From positions 1,798,001 to 1,862,000 of the forward strand of contig JAGVVL010000017.1 in NCBI GenBank assembly GCA_018287875.1: a stretch of 64,000 nucleotides of DNA. Reading direction: 5' to 3'. This document shows, piece after piece, positions 22,992 through 33,347 of this stretch. Source of the DNA: Nigrospora sphaerica. Lineage: Eukaryota; Ascomycota; Sordariomycetes; Amphisphaeriales; Apiosporaceae. The notes under the pieces are model-generated. The model made no database searches. It worked only from the letters and a program-made list of their open reading frames with translations, and was not told the DNA's origin. Made by a program: the position numbers and the translations under genes. Numbering within the stretch: the stretch's first letter is position 1; the number at the start of each line of letters is the position of its first letter.

Positions 22992-24595
22992 AACCTGGGC
23001 CGTCGACCCCTGGTTGCACTCATACCGCCCTGCTAGGGTCTCGGGCAAAGAAAAGAGAGGGAGAGACAGAACGAAGTTGATTTCATTATACGAAACGGAG
23101 TATATCGGCTGCATTACATGGCGTTCGAGAGGGACGTCTTGGGTTATTTTGATTTCACACCACAAGGGAGGAAAACGCGGCAGGGGCGCTCTCCTCGAGC
23201 AGAGAGGTCGGCTCACACCCGCCCCATAAAGCATAGGATCGTGCGTTCTGGCGTTCAGGTGGCAGAGGAAAAGGGCATCCGAGACGCGCGGTCGGCCGAG
23301 AGCCGAAGTCTACAGTATCGTGCCCACCCGTCTCCTACTGTACATACGGCAAGGTACCCCGTCGAGCAGAGAGGCCTGGGGCGTGTCTTAATAGACCAGA
23401 CAAGATCACGACAGGGGAAGAAAGACGGGGCAAAAAGCGCCCGGCCAATAGACCCGTGTGTAACGCCGGGAGAGCTCGTGCCAACCATAACATCTTGGCA
23501 CACGGGGCCGGTTGCTTGCACAAAACGTGGGAAGCCGGGGCTTCTTTCTTTTCTCTTGCGATAACCTGGCGGGATTCGCCCACGGTTCCTACTACCGACT
23601 CTCCTCTATCCCGCACCTGATCCCGTCCCCCGGACCAAATGCCCCCCGTTGTCTTTTCGGAATGGATTGGGGCCGCCGGTTGGCGGTTGGGGTTTAGACA
23701 TAGGTACGTGGTTGTCCCTGGCCAGCCGCCCCTCCCGTGTCCCCCTCCAAAAAAACAAAGAAAAACCGACCAGCACGGCGCGGTCGCACGCACACGTAGG
23801 CGATCTGTCATTTTGGGGGACGGGGCGGGGCGTAGTCACATCAGCTTTCCCTCCCGTCAACGGGCGACGGATGGCGCCGCAGTGCTGAGGGAAGGCAGAG
23901 GTCGGCATAGCGCAAGCCGAACCGTAAAGAGGCCGGCGTCCTCCGTGCATACAGCCTCGAGGGCGGGCGACCGGGTATAAGACGAGCCTCGCCGTGTGTG
24001 ATCCCATGTTGCCGGAGTGGGGGAGGAGGAAGGGAGGTGGTGCCGGTGCGACGTGGCGTCGACTACGTGCTCTAGGGGACTGGGTTATGAATCTTGGAGA
24101 CATCAGCTCCCGCGAGCTGGGCCGCCGTCGGGGGGCCAGCGGGTGTGGCAAGAATCACACGATGGGCTGATGGCTACGGTTCCGATGCTCTGGACATCGC
24201 CGCTGACCATGCGGCCGAGGCGGACGTGTGGCGCGTCCGCCGCCGCCTCTCAGACCGACCTCTCGCTCTCGCTCTTGCTCCCTCTCCCTTTCGGGCCCGG
24301 CAATCACTAATCACGGGGGGTACCATCACGCTCCTCCTTTTCCCGCGTTTTCTTTCTCTCATACCATTGCCTGCGTATTTGGGGAGAGCAGACGACAGGT
24401 CAGGAGCCAAGCAGGGGAGAGAAGTCTCAAGAGCCGAGATTAGTTTTTTACATCTCATGTATTGTGTATACGCACAAACAAGCGCTTAGTGGCTGGAACG
24501 AATCCTTCTCATCACGGCCCTGGCACATGGGTAGTTGGGCGCGGCTTCATGGGTAAGAGGGAAAGAGAACACAGCACTGTAACGCAAGCACCTTC
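22992..24595. other. Convergent intergenic region, TFIIE beta and DsbA-like genes
   Basis: Both flanking genes end towards this 1.6 kb, so it should hold two 3' UTRs and otherwise has no recognised gene. Open frames on both strands lack domains. AAACGGAGTATATCGG near 23093 resembles the TACGGAGTA motif. Confidence 0.55.
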
Positions 24596-25881
24596 TCAGC
24601 CAACGCGGTCGATATTGGCGTCGGAAACGTGCGTCCGCTGGGCTCCTCCCCGAGGTCCGTCCCTGGTGCGGCTGCCCTGCTTGCGAATCTGCTCGAAGAC
24701 ATCGAGGAAGAAAGAAGGCTGCTGCCATCCACCGGCCAGGTACTTTTCCTGCAGGATGAACTGCGGGATCGCCCGGAAGCCTCTATTCCGGACGTCGTCG
24801 ATGAGCATCTCAGTTGCCTGGTCCCAGTCCTCCCTCTCCAGGCAGTCGAGCACCTCGGCTACCGGTATGCCGAGAACGCGGGACCCCACATCCGCAAGAA
24901 ATGCGTGCGAGGAGATGTCCTTGTCCAGCTCGAAATACTCGTGGTATATAGTATCGAGGAGTCGCATCTGCGCTTCCGGGCCGCGGTGGCCTGGCGGCCC
25001 GGCAGTCGACGGCCGATGTAAGCCGGGCCCTGGCGAGCCAGGTGGCTCCGACGGGTCCATAGCCGTCGTGAAGGAGGTGCTCCGGAGCGTAGTGGGAGGG
25101 CCGCCCTCGAGTGCGAGTCGCAACAGTTTGTGCGAGTCTCTTGTGTTGCCCGTGAGACCTGTCCAGCTAAAATTAACACCCACTCCAGCACCAAGTTGAA
25201 CCCACTCGCTAAGCCGTGCTACGGGGTATTTGCGCTGCAACACGTAATATTCCTGCTTGCTGTATGCTGTAGGGAGGGGGCAAAAGTTAGCCGATTCCCT
25301 TCTTCGTGGAAGAGGCACGACAATACGACTGCCCGTGGCCTGTGATGGAGGCACGACAACGTAAAACTTGGCTTCGTGGGTTATACGGCGAAGCAAAGAA
25401 GAAAAAAACAGATTCATATTGCATTTTGGGTGAACACAGGTAGGGCCTCGCTATGTTACCGCTAGTGCAATCTCGGACGTACGGGAACGTGTCCAATATG
25501 AATGGGAGTTGGTACACAACAAACGTGACAAAGTGACTAAATCAACGGGAAGACATCGCTCTAGCGGCGGATGAAACGCTTGACGGGGATGAAGCCTGCC
25601 GACTTACCACTTCGAGCCGCGTAAGGGTTGAGTACGAGGGGCGAGCAGGTAACTTCGAATACGGCCTCGGGGTGATGCTTTTTGTAGATTCCGATGGCTG
25701 TGTTGAGATTCTTCAAGCCCACATAACAGTGTGGACAAATGGTGTCCAGGATGAACTCGATGGTGAAATGCGTCGTCTCTCCAGACGAAGCAGGCTTCGG
25801 AAAGGATGAGCCGCCGCAAGGCCTCTCCTTCAATTGTGGGCAGTCGTCCACCGGGAGCAGCAAGTCCTGGATGCTGGCCAT
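24596..25881 (-). CDS. DsbA/FrnE-like thiol oxidoreductase
   Basis: Complement of join(24596..25266, 25608..25881), 314 aa. The 341-bp intron runs from GTAAGT to CCCTACAG with GCTAAC as branch site; the phase 1 join gives YAARSAYSKQEYY. The thioredoxin fold begins FTIEFILDTICPHCYVG; CPHC (Cys49, Cys52) is the redox pair in the position of CPWC in FrnE proteins. GNTRDSHKLLRLALE is the conserved helical-domain entry. LLDTIYHEYFELDKDISSH, VAEVLDCLE and the GFRAIPQFIL segment (cis-proline loop) follow. This family includes FrnE dithiol-disulfide isomerases and 2-hydroxychromene-2-carboxylate isomerase-like proteins; a cytosolic redox role is inferred because no signal peptide is seen. A Pro/Gly/Ser-rich insert of about 45 residues sits between RLALE and the next helix and has no consensus splice sites. 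The start at 25881 is the only ATG in the first exon ahead of the fold. Confidence 0.88.
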
Positions 25882-26469
25882 TCTCAAAATCGTCCGTGGT
25901 AGCTTCCAGATATACGGGGAAACGCAGCCGCGACTTCGTGCGCCCCTAACAGGGTGTAAGGCAGAGGCCGAGCAACGAATCCACCCTGGCAGGACAATGC
26001 CTAGAGAAGGAGCAACTCCACCCAGCCAGTTTATATCTCGAGCCGGCTTCGGCAGCAAAGGCGATATTCATGCGAGGGTTGGCCCGGCAGGGGGCCTGGG
26101 TTGAGGGGTTGTCAGTTGGACCGACCGCTCCGCGTTCCGCCGGCACCTGCTCAGATGCGGAAGCCAGGCTGGACGGATTCCAGTCGACAATAACGGGGCC
26201 AGCAGAGATTTATGTAAATGCAGGCAGCCGAGGCACATGGGCCACGGCAGCGGTCAAGGCGCGACAGCGAGGCGGGGGATAGGGAGGGGGCGCTATAGCA
26301 CAGCAGCCAGCCAGCCAGTCCAAGGAGGTGGGCGAGGGGAGGGTTGGCGAAGCGAAAGCCATGGTGCCGAAGCTGGAGCATCTGCAACCTCGGGCGGCGG
26401 ATACGAGAGAAGAAATGAAGGAGAAATATGCCCGGAGAGTGGGTGCCGTTACAGACCGGCCTGGTTTGG

Positions 26470-26488
26470 TTTTTTTTTTTTTTTTTTT
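26470..26488. repeat. Poly-T tract, 19 bases
   Basis: An uninterrupted run of 19 T follows TTTGG about 590 bp upstream of the DsbA-like start codon. It reads as poly-A on the coding strand of that gene. Such dA:dT tracts can exclude nucleosomes in fungal promoters. Confidence 0.9.
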
Positions 26489-26868
26489 GATTTGTGATCA
26501 CCGGTACACCGACTTGGGCACGACGTCACGGCGTCTCTGGTTGGTAGTGGGAAGCGAGGCAGTTCCACGCGCTGGCCCGTCCTGGCGTCGGGGTCGAGGC
26601 CGCTGCTTCAAACGGCAAGCTGTACGATCATGACGGCTCGGCCTCGATCTCGCCATCAGTCGTTTTGGCGTCTGGCATCGCGGCACGGCATGAGCCAGGG
26701 AACGAGGGAAGTTACTAGTTAAGAGATAGGAAGGATAGGATGGACGGACGCACTTACACGAACTAGTTTCGAGACGCGGGATTGGCCCAGCTCCACCCAG
26801 GCTGTACCTGAGAAGGAGCGCACCGCCCAGCCAGCCGGTGTCACCCGTAAGACCAGTACATACAATCG

Positions 26869-26896
26869 TACCTCGTCTTGCCTGCAAGACGAGGTA
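26869..26896. repeat. 28-bp dyad with 13-bp perfect arms
   Basis: Left arm TACCTCGTCTTGC (26869..26881), a 2-base centre CT, right arm GCAAGACGAGGTA (26884..26896). All 13 pairs are Watson-Crick. It is followed at once by TATATAAGC, so the last TA of the dyad begins a TATA-like sequence on the plus strand. Confidence 0.9.
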
Positions 26897-28551
26897 TATA
26901 AGCTACTTTAAATGAGTGACGGTGGTGCCGCCATCCCGCCCCATCCCGTTGGTACGGATAGATTCCGCACAAGGGGATTGCATAATGCTCGAACCGGGAA
27001 TTAGGTACTACCTCCAACTCGCACATCGCTCCACACAGATTGTCGAGTTTCCCTTTTGGGCCGCCGCGGGCCCGTCGGAACCCGATGGGCAGCCGTATGC
27101 TTGGTCCATTTGCTATAGCAATCCAGGAGAGCCAACGATAGGGCAACTAGAGGCATCATACACGCATACACGAAACGGAAAAGGCGGCCAGGCGGCCAAG
27201 CCCACACGGACCGACGGGTGGACAGACAGGGAAGGCAGGCAAGCAGCCGTGTCCCATACGGCAGATCCCGAGCCACGTGTGGTCGGAGCCATTGATTATG
27301 TGCCAAAGATCAGCGGCTTCCTGGTCCGGCCACATGGTCCAGCAGCTCGAACAAGGATCGCCATAGCCCACGCGCCCCCGTCAGTACATGCCTACGTACA
27401 ATTTGTTGAATAGTCCTAGGCACTTCACCGCGGATGCAGTAGAGTATGCGTGTAGTATGTAGTAGGCCAGGAACACGAACCAGCAGCCGGCGCCAGTGCA
27501 GTCAAGCACCATCCTTTCCCCTGCTTACATCCGGGCAGTGGCATTTTGGACTGGGTGTGTGCGTGCGTGCAGTTGTCGGCCAGTTAGGGACCTCTTAAGA
27601 GCAAGGAACAAACTGTTGAACAAAGCCAAGATGGAGAATGACTTCATCCTGGCACAATCAGCATATGCTTCACTCAGCCTAGGTACCCGATCTTTGCACC
27701 CCCGTGTAGAGCATTGAGGTCACGGGCGGCAAAATGGAATGCAGTCTTGAAAACACATGGCAAAAAGCGAATCGGAAATGTGACCAGTCGAGCATCTTGT
27801 CTACACTGCTACCGCTAGTATTCTATGTTGTAGATAAAGTGCTATCAGAGCTGGCATCCAAAATGATCCTTTTGGCCCCTGAATGCGCTGCCTTGTTTCC
27901 CTCTAGAACCCCTTCCTGTCCTTCCCGTCCCTCATGCAGTACAATCATCAAGGCCACCGAGCCAGTCCAGTCTAAATCTCAAAAAAGCACGCCGCACCAA
28001 AATCAACGCGAATCAAGAGTGGCCCGCCTGGCCCTCTGCGCCGCCAGGGCCGCTCGTCCAGAGCCATAGGCAAACGAGTCCGGGATCCATATTACAAAGA
28101 GCCGCCAGAGGCTCAAGCCTTGCCCCTTTGTATTAGGTAGGTTGATCGGGAGGGAGGGGGGGACCGGGTGCTAGACGCGTGCGTTCATGACCGCGACGAG
28201 CAAGGAAACGCCCGGTGCTTGGTTTTAATGCCCAAAAACACAAAAGTCTCATAACGCCGTTCAGTGGCACCCCGTGGCCCGTTGCAGGAAAAGGGGAAAC
28301 GAGATGTGCCATGCCCTGGGGTATTCTTCCGGAGGAAAAAGCAATCGTGCCGGGAAAAAGAAATCTATCGATTAGGTGACGGGAGAGGTCTCGTGTGGGT
28401 GCTCTTGCGTCGGGGCATGCGTCTTCGCAGACACTGGCGACCAGCCCTCCCTGTTCGAGGGTGGATTGCTGGGGCCAGTCCCATAGGTGAAGGATACCAC
28501 TTGGGTAAGGTCGACGGTCATGCTATCCTATTGCGAGGCGGTCGTGCTGTC

Positions 28552-30144
28552 CTACTGCGCGACCGTCGGCCAAAGCTGGTCATGTCGCTTGTCGAACCCG
28601 TTGACTCCAGGCTCGGCACTGCCAGGGCGACGAATTCCCGAGGCGCCGCCGTAGTACATCTGGCCCATGCCGTTCGGCGTGAAGGACTGGTCTGGATCCG
28701 GGTACACATAGGCGCCGCTGCCGCTGTTGCTGTGAGTCGGCGAGGGCATATGCGAGGGCATGTGAGAGGGCGATGCCCAGCCCACACTGCCCATGTGAGG
28801 GCTGCCAGCGGCACTGTTCGGAGCCGACTGATGCGACTCAACACTGGGCTCCAGCGTGGGCGGGGGTTGCGAGTAGGCGGTAGGGTGGGAGGTAGGGCGC
28901 ATGCCCGTGCCAAAGGTCGGGGCTGACGTAGGACTCTGCGAGTGCATATCTGTGCGCAGGTGTGCCGGAAGACCGCCGTTGTTGTTCATGTATGCATATT
29001 CGCTTTGGCGCATGGCGTTGGAGGAGAGCTCCGAGTTGGGCGACATGGACACGGTGCGGTGAGCCGGCGAAGGTGTGTTGAGGGGAGAGTTGTGTGACGA
29101 GCCAGGGTCACCGTCACTGCGGGCCTGGCGGCCAGCCACTGTGTGCGACTTGCCCCAGGGGTTGGGGAAGTTGGCAGCCGCCAAAGCAGCCGCCGTGGCA
29201 GCCGCTGCCTCCTCGACGGTGCCCGAGTGGTGATTTTGGTGACGTGTTAGAGTAGTTCGGCGCGTGAAGGTCTTCTGGCAATCCGCGTAGGGGCACTTGT
29301 AGGGCCTTTTGCCGGAGTGAATGCGTCGGTGGCGGGCAAGAGAGCTGGAGTCGCTGAAGGGCTACAGGAAGGGGGGGGCACGTTAGCACATGTTGCGGGG
29401 ATACCAGGGTGCATTCATCATGTACCTTGCCACATCGCTCGCACATATGCGGCTTCTCGCCGGTGTGCACGCGCTGGTGGACGGTCAGGGCAGAGCGTTG
29501 GATGAACTGCTTGCCGCAACCGGGGTAGTCGCAAACATGGGGTCTAATGCCGCTGTGGATGCGTTCTGTGCTCAAATCAGCCAAGTGATCCTCTCTTCGT
29601 TTGTCCCAAGTCCAAGCATACCGTGGCGAGCGAGATCAGAGCGCCGTGCGAAGCCTTTGCCGCAGGTGCTGCAAGGGTAGGCCTTCACCGGAGGGGGCGG
29701 CGCCTGTTGGGGCTGCTCCATCTTGGGGGCCTGGGGGTAGGCGACACCCATGCCGTTGCCTTGTTGGTGCATGGGGGGCATCTGCGGGATCATCATGCCC
29801 GGCGGGAGGTTGGCCTGCATGCTGGGGTCGGGCATCGGAAGGGAGCCGCCCATGGAGGTAGGGGAACCGAAGGGCCGAGGAGAGCCGAAAGGTCTCGGAG
29901 AACCGTACGGTCTCGCACTGGCCATGCCGTTCAGGCCCTGCAGATCACCGGGGCCGGACCGGGGAACCGAGTAATGGGAACTCTCTGAACCGTGCGGCGA
30001 GTTCGTTCTGTCGATGGCAGCACCCATCATGTGGGGATGGGGCGAAAGCGCCTGCTGCTCGGAGGAGGGGGGGTGTCCGTTCATTGCTCGCTTGTCAAGC
30101 ATGTTCGTAATATTCATAATCTCCGTCGGGGGCGACCTTGACAT
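28552..30144 (-). CDS. Four-finger C2H2 zinc-finger transcription factor
   Basis: Complement of join(28552..29361, 29426..29565, 29622..30144), 490 aa; introns of 64 and 56 bp fall inside the finger region. The N-terminal 150 residues are Pro/Met/Gly/Gln-rich with a repeated RPFGSP. Four contiguous fingers follow at about 156-266: [57 protein letters not shown] and [19 protein letters not shown], joined by linkers such as HTGEKP and HSGKRP. Then comes [18 protein letters not shown] and a Ser/Pro/Asn-rich C-terminal domain ending DQLWPTVAQ. All Cys2His2 ligands are present, so sequence-specific DNA binding in the nucleus is expected. I know this finger set as conserved in filamentous ascomycetes but cannot name a characterised orthologue with confidence. 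The start [10 protein letters not shown] is the first ATG in frame; an upstream exon is possible (donor at 31810). Confidence 0.9.
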
Positions 30145-31616
30145 AGCGCAAGCAGCGATGCACACGTAAGTGAATGATCACGCCTTGGTCAGGACGGCGT
30201 GATGGGTGGGTGTGGTTGGCCTCAAAGCGCGGCTTGCGGACTTTTCGACTGCAATTAGGGTTCGGGATGCTCTGGGAGCCAGTGACCTGCAATTCACGTT
30301 AGTTTTATTGCCTTACGTGGGGACATCGCTGGGCAGAGCATGCGAGCCATGCCACCGGCCATGCACCCAGCCCAGTCGCGGACCGTAATTCGCATGCTGG
30401 CCACGGTGCAGATGGCGGTGAGTACCCAATACGTTCGGTGACGGACTGGATCCAACCCAGCACCAAGGCTCCATCGCAGGACGGGGGCGGTCACAGCCGC
30501 CGTGCAAATTGAATCATTCACGTACCTAGCACTCTTAATGCAAGTTGTGACGGGGTGGAAACCGACACGTGTGAGGTCTTCACTTTCCCCAACAAAGCTT
30601 GCGGGGCGTCGTGAGCAAGGTTTCGCTGCGGGCGCGGTATCCGAGGGGGGCAGAATGGATACTGCGGAATGGATTCGGGCCACTCGGTGGGAGCCGGTCC
30701 GTATAGGAAGGCCAAGTACCGGTCGCAAATGGGTGTCCAGATATGTAGGCTCCAGGAGGAAGGCCCGGAGTCGGAGGCGGAAGCACTTCTCTGGTCTCCG
30801 CGAGAACCGAGTAACGCGGCGAAGTGGACGGCTGCAGATGGGGCAGAACGAGGCCGAATCTACCGAGGCCGTCAGAACACTGGCGGTGCAGTGTTCAGGT
30901 AGGATTGGGAGCCTGCACAGCAGTCCCACAAAGTCGCTGGGGCGAAAGGGCGTGTTGCCTCGTTGGTGGTAGGGGAGCGTCGGGCTGGTACGTCTTCGAG
31001 GGCGGCAAGGCGACAAACAGATTCGTTTGTTCCTGTGGGGAGGAGGGCTCTCAACCGACTCGCGAAGAAGTTTCGGCGCGTGGTTGTGTCTGGCCTCGAC
31101 GTGCGTCGGCTGAATTTGTCGTCTAGAAGGCGCGTTGTTGTCAGCACCACAAAGCTGTGCGGCCTACGAGGCAAGCAAAGCGGAAGCAAGGGACCTGCGT
31201 GGGAGGGCAGAGTCGCCGATGCAAAAGCAACGGGAGAAGTCAAGAAGGGAAGGAGTCTGGGTGTTTGTGTTTTATTTCGGGCAGCGGGTTGCACAGCCAG
31301 CCCGCCCACGGTTAAGGGGGGGAGGGGTGGAGGGAGGCAGGTGGGAGTGGTGGATGTGGAACGGGATGGTTTGCGACTCGTGTGGTTCGGGGCCCACGAC
31401 AGCGCCCCGATCTTCTTCGGACCATCACAGACAGAGCCCGCGGTTTTTGGACGGGGGCATGGCTGGGGAGATGGGGTCGTTGTCGAGGGCGCCTGAGCAG
31501 CAACAGCAGCGGCGCGATGCATCTGCATCGCTTGCTCGTCTGCACAGGCAGTGCGTGCGCGTACGAGGAGACACAGAGACAGACAGGCCATGATAGAGCC
31601 GGACGGGTGGGTGTTG

Positions 31617-31627
31617 CCCCCCCCCCC
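31617..31627. repeat. Poly-C tract, 11 bases
   Basis: Run of 11 C in the gene-free stretch upstream of the C2H2 gene. Confidence 0.9.
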
Positions 31628-32396
31628 GTACATGCACGGGCAAGAGGTAGGTGGTACGGGAATGGGTAGAGAGGGTAGAGTGGTGGTATGGGCGGCATAG
31701 CAGGCGTGCGCACACAGCGTGCACAGCACGGGGCAGCACGCACTGCAACTGCAGGCTGGCCAGGCCAGGCAAACGCTAAGGCGGGAAACAGGGCAGCGGG
31801 TGGTCCTTACCTTGGTCGAGGTGTCGATTGTGCTCGCGATAAACACACGGGCGACGTGTTGGAGAGGATGTAAGAGGTGTCAAGATGCGACCTGTGTGTG
31901 AAGGGAGGACGCAAAAATAATATGGCCTGAAGTCGGATTCAGAAAAAAGGAAAAATTACTGCAAGAGGTGACATCGATGAAAACCAGAACGGAAAATCGA
32001 CTGGACGAGTGCAGCTGCCTTGTCTTTTTGCTGGTGCTGCTAGTTCGTAGTTTACGGGGGCTTCAGGTACAGTACGGAGTACACCTGGGAGTACTTAGCC
32101 AACAGCTACCTCCTGCGGCGGGACCCAGAAGGCTATGTAATTATGTACCTGCGAAGCCCTTCTAGCGACCTGCCTAGCAGCGCACCCTGGACCAGTCTAA
32201 TGGCTGGCCAAAGCGCTGCTCATGGATGCTTGTTGAAACGAAACTGGGGGGCCTGGCAGGGAGAGCGCGAGTCCCGGCCTGGGTATTGGGAGAAGAAGGG
32301 AGGCAGGGAGGCAAGGTAGTAGAGAGGTACGTAGGTACTTTAGGTACTATACTCTCTCCGTGTCCATGCGTGTGCCCGCCCGCCTACGAACACATA

Positions 32397-32482
32397 CTCT
32401 CTCTCTCTCTCTACTCTCCCTCTCTGTGTCTCTTCCTGTACGTGTGCGTGTGCGAGAGAGAGAGAGTGTGTGTGTGTGAGAG
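32397..32482. repeat. Paired CT and GA/GT microsatellites
   Basis: A (TC)n run (about 32397-32412) and, 40 bp on, (GA)n then (GT)n (about 32453-32482). The two runs are partly complementary and could pair as a hairpin. No gene is near. Confidence 0.8.
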
Positions 32483-33336
32483 AATGTGTTTGGGGGGAAA
32501 GATAGATGAGATGCCGGCAAGCCTCTCTCCCTCCCATTCCACCCAGGGCTCCCTTCGCTCTCCAAGACCACCTACCTCTTGCTGTTCTGTCTATTAACCT
32601 GTGTGTCTGTGTGTCTTTCCTCCCCCGTTCTGGTTCCTACCCCCTCCCCCTCTTCCCTTGCCCAGTACATCCATGCTCCGTACGGAGTAGGTAGCGTAGG
32701 TCCCATACCGTCCCATCCCATCACCCATGACTGAGTGGGCGATACCCTCTGGCTGCCGTTCGTCATCTCCAGTGGGCGCGCTGCTGAAATGGGCCCAGCG
32801 CTGCCAGGGTGCTAAAGAAGACTGGCCGCCCGCTAGGGGTTCCTATTCTGGGGCCTCTGCAGGAATCTGGTACCTGAAATACCTTCAAGCTGACCTTAGC
32901 GCCGTTTTGGAGGTGGGCCGCCTACGACTATGGGATACGTGGTTTCCACGCCTGGCTGGGGAGAGGACATGCCGCCGCCAAACAACACACGGCGGGCTTG
33001 CGAACGCGTTATGCTGCGACGATCCATGTTCCCGGTATGACCGTGGCCAGGCGGCCGACGGGGATGGGAACTAATTACAGGCGGTACGGGTGAGGGCGCT
33101 GCGTAGCCTCACGACGGCTCTAGTCCAAACATATGGTGCGCTTTTCTGGCGCTGCAGATGACCAGTGCCAATGCTAACGCCCAGGAGGTAATGTGTGCTC
33201 TATCTCTCTCTTACGCACGCGTCCTAGGCCGCCGGGCTGGCCCTCCCGATCGGACGAAGGGGGTTCATTGCTCATTCCCGGGCCTGCATTACACATTATG
33301 CGGTGGTCATGTGCCTGCCAGCCATGGGGACTTGCC

Positions 33337-33347
33337 GGGGGGGGGGG
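33337..33347. repeat. Poly-G tract, 11 bases
   Basis: Run of 11 G in gene-free sequence. Confidence 0.9.

Larger units (their letters stand above)
25882..28551. other. Intergenic: DsbA-like promoter and C2H2 gene 3' flank
   Basis: These 2.7 kb hold no recognised gene. They include the promoter of the leftward DsbA-like gene, a 19-base T run (26470..26488), a 28-bp dyad followed by TATATAAG (26869..26901), and the 3' flank of the C2H2 gene near 28500. Confidence 0.6.

Noticed and set aside
22191..23234. 347-codon minus-strand frame opposite TFIIE beta
   Set aside because: Leu/Val/Gly/Ala-rich mirror of the strongly G/C-biased TFIIE beta codons.
30872..31846. 324-codon minus-strand frame upstream of the C2H2 gene
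   Set aside because: Pro/Thr/Ala/Cys-rich low complexity, crosses a poly-C run, overlaps three other long frames and has no domain.
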